DNA from: Mytilus edulis
Taxonomy: Eukaryota; Mollusca; Bivalvia; Mytilida; Mytilidae
Reading direction: 5' to 3'
DNA length: 64,000 bases
Assembly: GCF_963676685.1 (NCBI RefSeq)
Contig: NC_092348.1
Span: 25,395,386 to 25,459,385 of the forward strand
This document shows positions 20,661-33,400 of the stretch, piece by piece. The translations under genes and the position numbers were made by a program. The notes under the pieces are model-generated. The model was not told the origin of the DNA. It worked only from the letters and a program-made list of their open reading frames with translations, and made no database searches. Within the stretch, counting starts at the first letter, position 1. Every line of letters begins with the position of its first letter.

Positions 20661-21198
20661 GTCTTTATCCTAACTAACCCAGTTTTCGGGCCTACAAAAT
20701 ATATCCTAACACTTCCGATCCTATAATCCTTATAAAAAATAAGATAGTCGTGAAACGTTCCCGGTGCGTCTGGATTTTTTCATCCCTTAGCTCACAATTT
20801 GCACAGCTCGATCGGTCTGTCTCTTTGCGGAAGTCAGTTGCATGCTTAGTCTCTCACATCCCCATTTGCAAAACGTTTCCCCTTTTCAGCATAAGGTTAT
20901 AATTTGGCAGACCTTTACCTCGTGCCAACATCTTTCATGTCTTTGACAATCCAGGGTGAGTCCTGCCCTACTTCTCGCCTTTTGAGAATGTTCTCATCAT
21001 TGCAGCGCTGATCTCGATTGGCCTTAACAGCGGCCAGGTTTTTTTCAGAATTGTTCTTGCGTCGTATTCTATTTGTGATCAGACATATTTATAATCTTAA
21101 AATCCATTGTGTTTTTTCTATCTGTGAATTTTTATTTTGTGTGTGTGTGTTTCTCCTCGGAATGGGTGTGCGGCAGAACTCTCATTATCATACTTCTG
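20661..21198. other. Polinton fragment: unassigned right end
   Basis: The sequence is GC-richer than the satellite, with stops in all frames and no recognisable domain. A short (GT)n run sits near 21137-21150. The satellite resumes near 21199 with GTTCCTTCCTAAATAAGCTT. Confidence 0.35.
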
Positions 21199-21887
21199 TT
21201 CCTTCCTAAATAAGCTTTCAAATGAGGTAAAGGTATATCTGTATTTGGGGCTAATGGGTCACAACAGTCCATTCCATTATTCAAAATATCTATTTCATTA
21301 TTCAAAATTGACTATTTCCTAATTTTCGCGCGTATTTTGGCATTAAGGTCCTCCGTAAACCCTCTAATGGTAATTGCGGCACATATCGTTTATACTCAGT
21401 TTATTCCTCTATCAATAAGCTTTAATTTGGTGTACAAATTGTGCTTTGATTAGGGACTGAAGGGTTGCAGCAGTCCATTCCATTATTCAAAATAACCTAT
21501 TTCTCAATGTTCACGCGTATTTCAATATTTAAATCCTTCGTTTCTCCTCTAATATTCTTTGCGGAACAAATTGACTATATACATTTTGTTCCTCTCGTAA
21601 TAAGCTTTTGAATGAGGTATAAAGTTTATCTATAATTAGGGGCTAAAGGGTCGCAGCAGTCCATTCCATTATTCAAAATATCCATTTCATTATTCAAAAT
21701 TGGCTATTTCTTAATTTTCGCACGTATTTTGGCATTTGAGTCCTCCGTAACACCTTTAATGGTCATTGCGGCGGCACATATCGTTAATACTCAGTTTTTC
21801 CTCTATCAATAAGCTTTAATTTGGTGGATAAATTTTGCCTTGATTAGTGACTGAAGGATTGCAGCAGTCCATTCCATGATTCAAAAT

Positions 21888-21948
21888 TCGCCGCGATATA
21901 GCCTGTTTGTGCTAATGCGGCGTAAAGCAACCAACAATCAATCAATCT
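21888..21948 (+). mobile_element. 61-bp retroposon 3' tail ending (CAAT)n, copy 1
   Basis: The insertion runs from TCGCCGCGATATAGCC to CAATCAATCAATCT. It is flanked by an 11-bp direct repeat, TGATTCAAAAT, at 21877-21887 and 21949-21959, taken from the satellite. Size and simple tail suggest a severely 5'-truncated LINE or SINE. The second copy at 22930-22990 arose by duplication of the array. Confidence 0.65.
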
Positions 21949-22929
21949 TGATTCAAAATAAGCTATTTTTCAATGTTCACGCGTATTTCGATATTTAAAT
22001 CCTTCGTTTCTCCTCTAATATTCGTTGCGGAACAGATTGAATATATACATTTTGTTCCTCTCGTAATAAGCTTTCGAATGAGGTATAATGTTTTATCTAT
22101 AATTAGGGGCTAAAGGGTCGCAGCAGCCCATTCCATTTTTCGAAATATCTATTTCAGTATTCGACATTGGCTATTTCTTAATGTTCGAGCGTATTTTGGC
22201 ATTTAGGTCCTCCGTAACGCCTCTAATGGTCATTGCGGCCCATATCGTTTATACTCAGTTTATTCCTCTATCAATAAGCTTTAATTTGGTGTATACCGTT
22301 TGCCTTGATTAGAGAGTGAAGAGTTGCAGCAGTCTATTCCATGATTCAAAATAAGCTATTTCTCAATGATCACGCGTATTTCGATATTTAAATCCTTCGT
22401 TTCTCCTCTAATATTCGTTGCAGAACAAATTGACTATATACATTTGTTTCTCTCGTAATAAGCTGTCGAATGATGTATAAGTTTTATCTATAATTAGGGG
22501 CTAAAGGGTCGCAGCAGTCCATTCCATTATTCAAAATTGGCAATTTCTCAATGTTCATGCGTAATTCGATATTTAAGTCCGTCGTTACTACTCTAATATG
22601 CGTTGCGGAACATGTTGACTATATACCTTTTGTTCCTCTCTTGATAAGCTTTCGATTGACGTATAAGGTTTATCTATAATTAGGGGCTAAAGGATCGCAG
22701 CAGTCCATTCCATCATTCAAAATATCCATTTCATTTTTCAAAATTGGCTATTTCCTCATTTTCGCACTTATTTTGGCATTTAAGTCCTCCGTAACACTTT
22801 TAATGGTCATTGCGGTACATATCGTCAATACTCAGTTTATTCCTCTATCAATAAGCTTTAATTTGGTGCATAAATTTTGCCTTGATTAGTGACTGAAGGG
22901 TTGCAGCAGTCCATTCCATGATTCAAAAT

Positions 22930-22990
22930 TCGCCGCGATATAGCCTTTTTGTGCTAATGCGGCGTAAAGCAACCAACAATCAATCAATCT
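22930..22990 (+). mobile_element. 61-bp retroposon 3' tail ending (CAAT)n, copy 2
   Basis: This is nearly identical to the copy at 21888-21948, with the same flanking TGATTCAAAA repeat, and sits in the matching monomer of the next higher-order unit. Confidence 0.65.
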
Positions 22991-23107
22991 TGATTCAAAA
23001 CAAGCTATTTTTCAATGTTCACGCGTATTTCGATATTTAAATCCTTCGTTTCTCCTCTACTATTCGTTGCGGAACAAATTGACTATATACATTTTATTCC
23101 TCTCTTG

Positions 23108-24796
23108 TTATATACCTATATGGAGTTATTTTTTTTCAGAACGACAGGTTATTCTTTTTTTAGAATCAACCCGGACGATACCATGTTTCAATGAAATATG
23201 CTTCAAGGTATAAAATAATGACCTGTGTGAGGTAATTATTTTCCTTGATAAAAATGCAATCTATAATTTACTTCAAAATTTTATTCGTCTGATAGTTTTT
23301 TGTTGCCGATTTGGAAATTTATTTTCTAAAGTTCAATCGATGATAGATGTAAAAAAAACCTTCATTGCCCGCATTTTAATTTTAGAAACAAATAACGTGA
23401 AGTTTTGTTAATTTATCGCTACAATAAAGAAACATTGTCATATATGTGAGATGAATTTTAATATAGACCTTCATAAATAAAAAGCCAGATTTAACATATT
23501 CGTGTGTTAGATTTTGAAAATCTTATTGAGTCCTGAATAGGTTGATTGATTTTTGGTTGCTTGCTTAACGTCCAGTGGCAAATATTTCATGCATGTTCAG
23601 GACATAAACGCTAATAGGAAATCATACTGTGACCTACATGTATTTATATTCGTCTTCGTGTCAGTTCTTTAACTTTTTAAATTTATGTTTACCTTTTACT
23701 CTATCAAATAATCAACTAATAAGATAATCTTATATTCTATCGAATAACATTAACGTAACTCAGAAAAGGGTCGGGTGCGGAGGGTATATAATTATATCCT
23801 GATTATCTGTTAATAAAATGTATTGCTTTTCGATCAAAAGACAATCTTTCTGAATTTTTCATTCGATTCAATTAAAATTGTTAAAAAAATAACCACTTTT
23901 CCGCGATAGAAATGACATTACAAATAGAACAAAAAAAATACCCCTCCCCCTTTTCCATAAACTAAGTCGTACAATAAATTACTTACAATGTGTCTTGTAT
24001 TTATCATACACCGTTATCGGATGGTAACAATACATTTGTTTCTTACTTCATGCAGTTACAGTAATATTTTTATTGTGTATGGATAATATTTTTGAAAAGG
24101 TTTATTTAGCACATACATACAACTTCTCGTCTAATCAAATTGCTTGAATTTGCCTTCTAATTTTCATAGTACATACTTTTTCCGTGTACTAAGTAACTAT
24201 GCATGAATGACCACAAGGGTAAGATTTCATTGTATTGTAATCAAGATATTAGAACAAAAATTGCTACTGGCTATTTTGAAATAAATGATGTGTTCCAAAT
24301 TTAACTAAATAGTTTGTAATTAGTTTTCAAACAGATTTTTAACATCCTACTAATCAATCTTTTGATCTAAATTTAGTTTTGACAATTAAAAAAGTTTCTT
24401 TCATTTAAATAAAGAGTAACAATCTGGTGCTTTATACCTTGATTAAAGTACAACTCAGAGACATATATATTCATTAGTGAGTTTTATTTCACATTCTAAC
24501 TGAGCCGTAGAGCGTATTAAAACCTGAACGCATTAGAAAGGAATATCCGACTTTAGTGTTGTCGGTAAAATAGGATACTAAGTTTTGCAAATCTTTATAA
24601 AAAGTTATATTTTTTTGACGGTATATAAGTCAGATAATGAATATTTTAAGGTTTTTCTTGTCGTAGAACACACCTCGGGGTGTCAGGATTGCTCAAAGAA
24701 AGACCTCCCTACGGTCTGTCTTTCATTTGATCAATCCTGACACCCATCGGTGTGTTCTTCGACAAGAAAAACCTTAAAATATGCATTATCTATAAC
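23108..24796. mobile_element. 1.69-kb non-satellite insertion, possible non-autonomous DNA element
   Basis: The satellite breaks after CCTCTCTTG (23107) and resumes with ATAAGCTTTCG at 24797. The insert begins GTTATATACC and ends TCTATAAC, giving a short inverted match GTTATA...TATAAC. It is AT-rich and has no reliable coding region. It contains a known bivalve repeat piece near 23560 (GCTTAACGTCCAGTGGCAAA) and a large hairpin at its right end. Classification is uncertain. Confidence 0.5.
24632..24791. repeat. 160-bp near-perfect inverted repeat (foldback)
   Basis: Arms of about 60 bases pair: TTTTAAGGTTTTTCTTGTCG on the left with CGACAAGAAAAACCTTAAAA on the right, then AACACACC / GGTGTGTT and GGTGTCAGGATTG / CAATCCTGACACC. 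The centre AAAGACC...GGTCTGTCTTT can extend the stem. It looks like a foldback or MITE-type element. Confidence 0.8.
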
Positions 24797-25640
24797 ATAA
24801 GCTTTCGATTGAGGCATAATATATATCTGTAATTAGGGGCTGAAGGGTCCTGCCAGTCCATCTCATTATTCAAAATATCCATTTCATTATTCAAAATTGA
24901 CTATTTCCTAATTTTCACGCGTATTTCGATATTTAAGTCCTTCGTTACTCCTTTAATATGCATTGCGGAACATGTTGACTATATACATTTTGTTCCTCTC
25001 GTAATAAGCTTTTGAATGAGGTATAATGTTTATCTATAATTAGGGGCTAAAGGGTCGCAGCAGTCCATTCCATTATTCAAAATATTCATTTCATTATTCA
25101 AAATTGGCTTTTTCTTGATTTTCATGCGCATTTTGATATTTAAGTTCTTCTTTACTCTTATAATATGCATTGCGGAACATGTTGACTATAAACATTTTGT
25201 TCCTCTAGTAATAAGCTTTCGAATGAGGTATAAGGTTTAACTTTAATTGGGGATTAAAGGGTCGCAGCAGTCCATTCCATTATTCAAAATATCCATTTCA
25301 TTATTCAAAATTGGCTATTTCTCAATTTTCACGCGTATTTTTATATTTAAGTCCTTCGCTACTCCTCTAATATGCGTTGCGGAACATATTGACTATATAC
25401 CTTTTGTTCCTCTCTTGATAAGCTTTCGATTGAAATATAATATATATCTGTAATTAGGGACTGAAGGTTCCTGCCAGTCCATTCCATTATTCAAAATATC
25501 CATTTCATTATTCAAAATTGGCTATTTTTTTAAATTTCACGCGTATTTCGATATTTAAGTCCTTCGTTACTCCTCTAATATGCATTGCGGAACATGTTGA
25601 CTATATACATTTTGTACCTCTCGTTATAAGCTTTCGAATG

Positions 25641-28600
25641 AGATTTAAGGTTTATCTATAATTAGGGGCTAAAGGGTCGCAGCATTCCATTCCATTATTC
25701 AAAATATCCATTTCATTATTCAAAATTGGCTATTTCTTAATTTTCACGCGTATTTCGATATTTAAGTCATTCGTTACTCCTCTAATATGCGTTGCGGAAC
25801 ATGTTGACTATATACATTTTGTTCCTCTCGTAATACGCTTTCGAAAGAGGTATCAGGTTTATCTATAATTAAGGGCTAAAGGGTCGCAGCAGTCCATTCC
25901 ATTTTTCAAAATATCCATTTCATTATTCAAAATTGGCTATTTCTCAATTTTCACGCGTATTTTTATATTTAAGTCCTTCGCTACTCCTCTAATATGCGTT
26001 GCGGAACATATTGACTATATACCTTTTTTTCCTCTCTTGATAAGCTTAGCTTTCGATTGAAAAATAATATATATCTGTAATTAGGGGCTGAAGGTTCCTG
26101 CCAGTCCATTCCATTATTCAAAATATCCATTTCATTATTCAAAATTGGCTATTTCTTGATTTTCACGCGTATTTTGATATTTAAGTTCTTCTTTACTCTT
26201 CTAATATGCGTTGCGGAACATGTTGACTATCAACATTTTGTTCCTCTTGTAATAAGTTTTCGAATGAGGTATAAGGTTTATCTTTAATTAGGGGCTAAAG
26301 GGTCGCAGCAGTCCATTCCATTATTCAAAATATCCATTTCATTATTCAAAATTGGCTTTTTCTTAATTTTCACGCGTATTTCGATATTTAAGTCATTCGT
26401 CACTCCTCTAATATATATGCGTTGCGGAACATGTTGACTATATACATTTTGTTCCTCTCGTAATACGCTTTCGAATGAGGTATAAGATTTATCTATAATT
26501 AAGGGCTAAAGGGTCGCAGCAGTCCATTTCATTATTCAAAATATCCATTTCATTATTAAAAACTGGCTGTTTCTCAATGTTCATGCGTAATTCGATATTT
26601 AAGTCCGTCGTTACTCCTCTAATATGCGTTGCAGAACATATGACTATATACATTTTGTTCCTCTTGTAATAAACTTTCGAATGAGGTATCAGGTTTATCT
26701 TTAATTAGGGGCTTAAGGGTCGCAGCAGTCCATTCCATTATTCAAAATATCCATTTCATTATTTAAAATTAGCTATTTCTTAACTTTCACGCGTATTTCG
26801 ATATTAAAGTCCTTCATTACTCCTCTAATATGCGTTGCGGAACATGTGGACTATATACATTTTGTTCCTCTCGTAATAAGCTTTCGAATGAGGTATAAGG
26901 TTTATCTATAATTAAGGGCTAAAGGCTCGCAGCAGTCCATTTCATTATTCAAAATATCCATTTCATTATTCCAAATTGGCTATTTCTTAATTTTTCACGC
27001 GTATTTCGATATTTAAGTCCTTCGTTACTCCTCTAATATGCGTTGCGGAACATGTTGACTATATACATTTTGTTCTTATTGTAATAAGCTTTCGAATGAG
27101 GTATAAGGTTTATCTATAATTAGGGGTGAAAAGGTCGCAGAAGTCCATTCCATTATTCAAAATATCCATTTCATTATTAAAAACTGGCTGTTTCTCAATG
27201 TTCATGCGTAATTCGATATTTAAGTCCGTCGTTACTCCTCTAATATGCGTTGCGGAACATATGACTATATACCTTTTGTTCCTCTCTTCATAAGCTTTCG
27301 ATTGAGGTATAATATATATCTGTAATTAGGGGCAGAAGGGTCCTGCCAGTCCATTCCATTATTTAAAATATCCATTTCATTATTCTAAATTGGCTATTTC
27401 TTAATGTTCATGCGTAATTCGATATTTAAGTCCTTCGTTACTCCTCTAATATGCGTTGCGGAACATGTTGACTATATACATTTTGTTCCTTTCTTGATAA
27501 GCTTTCGATTGAGGTATAATATCTATATCTGTAATTAGATGCTGAAGGGTCCTACTAGTCCATTTTAGTATTCAAAATATCCATTTCATTATTCAAAATT
27601 GACTATTTCTTAATTTTCACGCGTATTTCGCTATTTAAGTCCTTCGTTACTTCTCTAATATGCATTGCAGAACATGTTGACTATATACATTTTGTACCTC
27701 CCGTAATAAGCTTTTGAATGAGGTATAAGGTTTATCTATAATTAGGGGCTAAAGGGTCGCAGCAGTCCATTCCATTTTTCAAAATATCCATTTCATTATT
27801 CTAAATTGGCTATTTCTTAATGTTCATGCGTAATTCGATATTTAAGTCCTTCGTTACTCTTCTAATATGCGTTGCGGAACATGTTGACTATATACCTTTT
27901 GTTCCGTTCTTGATAAGCTTTCGAATGAGGTATAATATCTATATCTGTAATTAGATCCCGAAGGGTCCTGCTAGTCCATTTCATTATTCAAAATATCCAT
28001 TTCATTATTCAAAATTGACTATTTCTTAATTTTCACACGTATTTTGCTATTTAAGTCCTTTGCTACCTCTCTAATATGCATTGGGGAACATGTTGACTAT
28101 ATTCATTTTGTACCTCTCGTAATAAGCTTTTGAATGAGGTATAAGGTTTATCTATAATTAGGGGCTAAAGGGTCGCAGCAGTCCATTCCATTATTCAAAA
28201 TATCCATTTCATTATTCAAAATTGGCTATTTCTCAATGTTCATGCGTAATTCGATATTTAAGTCCGTCGTTTCTCCTCTAATATGCGTTACGGAACATAT
28301 TGACTATAAACCTTTTGTTCCTCTTTTGATAAGCTTTCGAATGAGGTATAATGTTTATCTATAATTAGGGGCAATAGGGTCGCAGCAGTCCATTACATTA
28401 TTCAAAATATCCGTTTCATTATTCAAAATTGGCTATTTTTTTATTTTCACGCGTATTTCGATATTTAAGTCCTTCGTCTCTCCTCTAATATGCATTGCGG
28501 AACATGTTGACTATTTACATTTTGTTCCTCTCGTAATAAGCTTTAGAATGAGGCATAAGGTTTATCTATTATTAGGGACTAAAGGCTCGCAGCAGTCCAT

Positions 28601-30416
28601 TCCATTATTCAAAATATCCATTTCCTTATTCAAAATTGGCTATTTCTTGATTTTCACGCGCATTTTGATATTTAAGTCCTTCGTTACTCCTCTAATATGC
28701 GTTGCGAAACATGTTGATTATATACATTTTGTTCCTCTCGTTATAAGCTTTCGAATGAGGTAGAAGGTTTATCTATAATTAGGGGCTAACGGGTCGCAGC
28801 AGTCCATTGCATTATTCAAAATATCCATTTTATTATTCAAAATTGGCTATTTCTTAATTTTCACGCGTATTTCGATATTTAAGTCCTTCGTTACTCCTCT
28901 AATATGCGTTGCGGAACATATTGATTATATACATTTTGTTCCTCTCGTTATAAGCTTTCGAATGAGGTAGAAGGTTTATCTTTAATTAGGGGCTAAAGGG
29001 TCGCAGCAGTCCATTGCATTATTCAAAATATCCATTTCATTATTCAAAATATCCATTTCATTATTCAAAATTTGCTATTTCTCAATTTTGACGCGTATTT
29101 TGATATTTAAGTCCTTCGTATCTCCTCTAATATGCGTTGCGGATCATATTGACTATATACATTTTGTTCCTCTCTTGGTAAGCTTTCGAATGAGGTTAAT
29201 ATATATCTGTAATTAGGGACTGAAGGGTCCTGCCAGTCCATTCTATTATTCAAAATATCCATTTCATTATTCAAAATTGGGTATTTTTTAATTTTCACGC
29301 GTATTTCAATATTTAAGTCCTTCGTTACTTCTCTAATATGCATTGTCGAACATGTTGACTATATACATTTTGTACCTCTCGTAATAAGCTTTTGAACGAG
29401 GTATAAGGTTTATCTATAATTAGGGGCTAAAGGGTCGCAGCAGTCCATTTCATTATTCAAAATATCCATTTCATTATTCAAAATTGGCTATTTCTCAATG
29501 TTCATGCGTAATTCGATATTTAAGTCCGTCGTTACTCATCTAATATGCGTTGCGGAAGATGTTGACTATATACCTTTTGTTCCTCTCTTGATAAGCTTTT
29601 GGATGAGTTATAAGGTTTATCTATAATTAGGGGCAATAGGGTCGCAGCAGTCCATTCCATTATTCAAAATATCCATTTCATTATTCAAAATTGGCTATTT
29701 CTCAATTTTCACGCGTATTTTTATATTTAAGTCCTTCGTTACTCCTCTAATATGCTTTGCGGAACATATTGACTATATACCTTTTGTTCCTCTCTTGATA
29801 AGCTTTCGATTGAGGTATAATATATATCTGTAATTAGGGGCTGAAGGGTCCTGCCAGTCCATTCTATTATTCTAAATATTCATTTCATTATTCAAAATTG
29901 GCTATTTTTTAATTTTCACGCGTATTTCGATATTTAAGTCCTTCGTTACTCCTCTAATATGCATTGCGGAACATGTTGACTATTTACATTTTGTTCCTCT
30001 CGTAATAAGGTTTTGAATGAGGTAGAAGGTTTATCTATAATTAGGGACTAAAGGGTCGCAGCAGTCCATTCCATTATTCAAAATATCCATTTCCTTATTC
30101 AAAATTGGCTATTTCTTGATTTTCTCGCGCATTTTGATATTTAAGTTCTTCTTTACTCTTCTAATATGCATTGCGGAACATGTTGACTATAAACATTGTG
30201 TTCCTCTCGTAATAAGCTTTCGAATGAGGTATAAGGTTTAACTTTAATTAGGGGCTAATTCCATTATTCAAAATATCCATTTCATTGTTCAAAATTGGCT
30301 ATTTATTAATTTTCACGCGTATTTCGATATTTAAGTCCTTCGTTACTCCTCTAATATGCATTGCGGAACATGTTGACTATATACATTTTGTACCTCTCGT
30401 TATAAGCTTTCGAATG
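25641..30416 (-). repeat. Higher-order satellite repeat, copy 1 (4.78 kb)
   Basis: Landmark variants such as GAGATTTAAGG (25641), ATATATATGCGTTGC (about 26412) and the GAATGAGGCATAAGG monomer (28548) recur in the next two copies. This copy is about 200 bp shorter than copies 2 and 3 because one monomer is missing between 26640 and 26700. Confidence 0.85.
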
Positions 30417-33400
30417 AGATTTAAGGTTTATCTATAATTAGGGGCTAAAGGGTCGCAGCAGTCCATTCCATTATTCAAAATATCCATTTCATTATTCAAA
30501 ATTGGCTATTTCTTAATTTTCACGCGTATTTCGATATTTAAGTCATTCGTTACTCCTCTAATATGCGTTGCGGAACATGTTGACTATATACATTTTGTTC
30601 CTCTCGTAATACGCTTTCGAGAGAGGTATCAGGTTTATCTATAATTAAGATCTAAAGGGTCGCAGCAGTCCATTCCATTTTTCAAAATATCCATTTCATT
30701 ATTCAAAATTGGCTATTTCTCAATTTTCACGCGTATTTTTATATTTAAGTCCTTCGCTACTCCTCTAATATGCGTTGCGGAACATATTGACTATATACCT
30801 TTTTTTCCTCTCTTGATAAGCTTTCGATTGAAAAATAATATATATCTGTAATTAGGGGCTGAAGGTTCCTGCCAGTCCATTCCATTATTCAAAATATCCA
30901 TTTCATTATTCAAAATTGGCTATTTCTTGATTTTTACGCGTATTTTGATATTTAAGTTCTTCTTTACTCTTCTAATATGCGTTGCGGAACATGTTGACTA
31001 TCAACATTTTGTTCCTCTTGTAATAAGTTTTCGAATGAGGTATAAGGTTTATCTTTAATTAGGGGCTAAAGGGTCGCAGCAGTCCATTCCATTATTCAAA
31101 ATATCCATTTCATTATTCAAAATTGGCTATTTCTTAATTTTCACGCGTATTTCGATATTTAAGTCATTCGTCACTCCTCTAATATATATGCGTTGCGGAA
31201 CATGTTGACTATATACATTTTGTTCCTCTCGTAATACGCTTTCGAATGAGGTATAAGATTTATCTATAATTAAGGGCTAAAGGGTCGCAGCAGTCCATTT
31301 CATTATTCAAAATATCCATTTCATTATTAAAAACTGGCTGTTTCTCAATGTTCATGCGTAATTCGATATTTAAGTCCGTCGTTACTCCTCTAATATGCGT
31401 TGCAGAACATATGACTATATACCTTTTGTTCCTCTCGTTATAAGCTTTCAAATGAGGTATAAGGTTTATCTATAATTAGGGGCTAAAGGGTCGCAGCAGT
31501 CCATTTCATTATTCAAAATATCCATTTCATTATTGAAAATTGGCTATTTCTTGATTTTCACGCGTATTTTGATATTTAAGTTCTTCTTTACTCTTCTAAT
31601 ATGCGTTGCAGAACATGTTGACTATAAACATTTTGTTCCTCTTGTAATAAACTTTCGAATGAGGTATCAGGTTTATCTTTAATTAGGGGCTTAAGGGTCG
31701 CAGCAGTCCATTCCATTATTCAAAATATCCATTTCATTATTTGAAATTAGCTATTTCTTAACTTTCACGCGTATTTCGATATTAAAGTCCTTCATTACTC
31801 CTCTAATATGCGTTGCGGAACATGTGGACTATATACATTTTGTTCCTCTCGTAATAAGCTTTCGAATGAGGTATAAGGTTTATCTATAATTAAGGGCTAA
31901 AGGGTCGCAGCAGTCCATTTCATTATTCAAAATATCCATTTCATTATTCCAAATTGGCTATTTCTTAATTTTTCACGCGTATTTCGATATTTAAGTCCTT
32001 CGTTACTCCTCTAATATGCGTTGCGGAACATGTTGACTATATACATTTTGTTCTTATTGCAATAAGCTTTCGAATGAGGTATAAGGTTTATCTATAATTA
32101 GGGGTGAAAAGGTCGCAGAAGTCCATTCCATTATTCAAAATATCCATTTCATTATTAAAAACTGGCTGTTTCTCAATGTTCATGCGTAATTCGATATTTA
32201 AGTCCGTCGTTACTCCTCTAATATGCGTTGCGGAACATATGACTATATACCTTTTGTTCCTCTCTTCATAAGCTTTCGATTGAGGTATAATATATATCTG
32301 TAATTAGGGGCTGAAGGGTCCTGCCAGTCCATTCCATTATTTAAAATATCCATTTCATTATTCTAAATTGGCTATTTCTTAATGTTCATGCGTAATTCGA
32401 TATTTAAGTCCTTCGTTACTCCTCTAATATGCGTTGCGGAACATGTTGACTATATACATTTTGTTCCTTTCTTGATAAGCTTTCGATTGAGGTATAATAT
32501 CTATATCTGTAATTAGATGCTGAAGGGTCCTACTAGTCCATTTTAGTATTCAAAATATCCATTTCATTATTCAAAATTGACTATTTCTTAATTTTCACGC
32601 GTATTTCGCTATTTAAGTCCTTCCTTACTTCTCTAATATGCATTGCAGAACATGTTGACTATATACATTTTGTACCTCCCGTAATAAGCTTTTGAATGAG
32701 GTATAAGGTTCATCTATAATTAGGGGCTAAAGGGTCGCAGCAGTCCATTCCATTTTTCAAAATATCCATTTCATTATTCTAAATTGGCTATTTCTTAATG
32801 TTCATGCGTAATTCGATATTTAAGTCCTTCGTTACTCTTCTAATATGCGTTGCGGAACATGTTGACTATATACCTTTTGTTCCGTTCTTGATAAGCTTTC
32901 GAATGAGGTATAATATCTATATCTGTAATTAGATCCCGAAGGGTCCTGCTAGTCCATTTCATTATTCAAAATATCCATTTCATTATTCAAAATTGACTAT
33001 TTCTTAATTTTCACACGTATTTTGCTATTTAAGTCCTTTGCTACCTCTCTAATATGCATTGGGGAACATGTTGACTATATTCATTTTGTACCTCTCGTAA
33101 TAAGCTTTTGAATGAGGTATAAGGTTTATCTATAATTAGGGGCTAAAGGGTCGCAGCAGTCCATTCCATTATTCAAAATATCCATTTCATTATTCAAAAT
33201 TGGCTATTTCTCAATGTTCATGCGTAATTCGATATTTAAGTCCGTCGTTTCTCCTCTAATATGCGTTGCGGAACATATTGACTATAAACCTTTTGTTCCT
33301 CTTTTGATAAGCTTTCGAATGAGGTATAATGTTTATCTATAATTAGGGGCAATAGGTTCGCAGCAGTCCATTACATTATTCAAAATATCCGTTTCATTAT

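Larger units (their letters stand above)
16191..21198. mobile_element. Decayed Polinton/Maverick fragment between the satellite arms
   Basis: This is five kilobases of GC-richer sequence than the surrounding satellite. It contains remnants of at least five genes typical of Polinton/Maverick (adintovirus-related) elements: capsid-type proteins, A32-like packaging ATPase, a phospholipase A2-like protein, a retroviral-type integrase and a small SAP-like protein. Every gene has frameshifts or stops. No protein-primed DNA polymerase B and no adenain-type protease were found, and no Polinton inverted ends were recognised. The satellite changes strand exactly across this fragment. Confidence 0.8.
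21336..22990 (-). repeat. Five-monomer higher-order repeat, about 1,042 bp
   Basis: Two successive units share variant monomers containing GTCCTCCGTAA and GGTCATTGCGG, and each carries the same 61-bp inserted tail at 21888 and 22930, which are 1,042 bp apart (about five monomers). The shared insertion shows that the unit was duplicated after the insertion. Confidence 0.75.
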
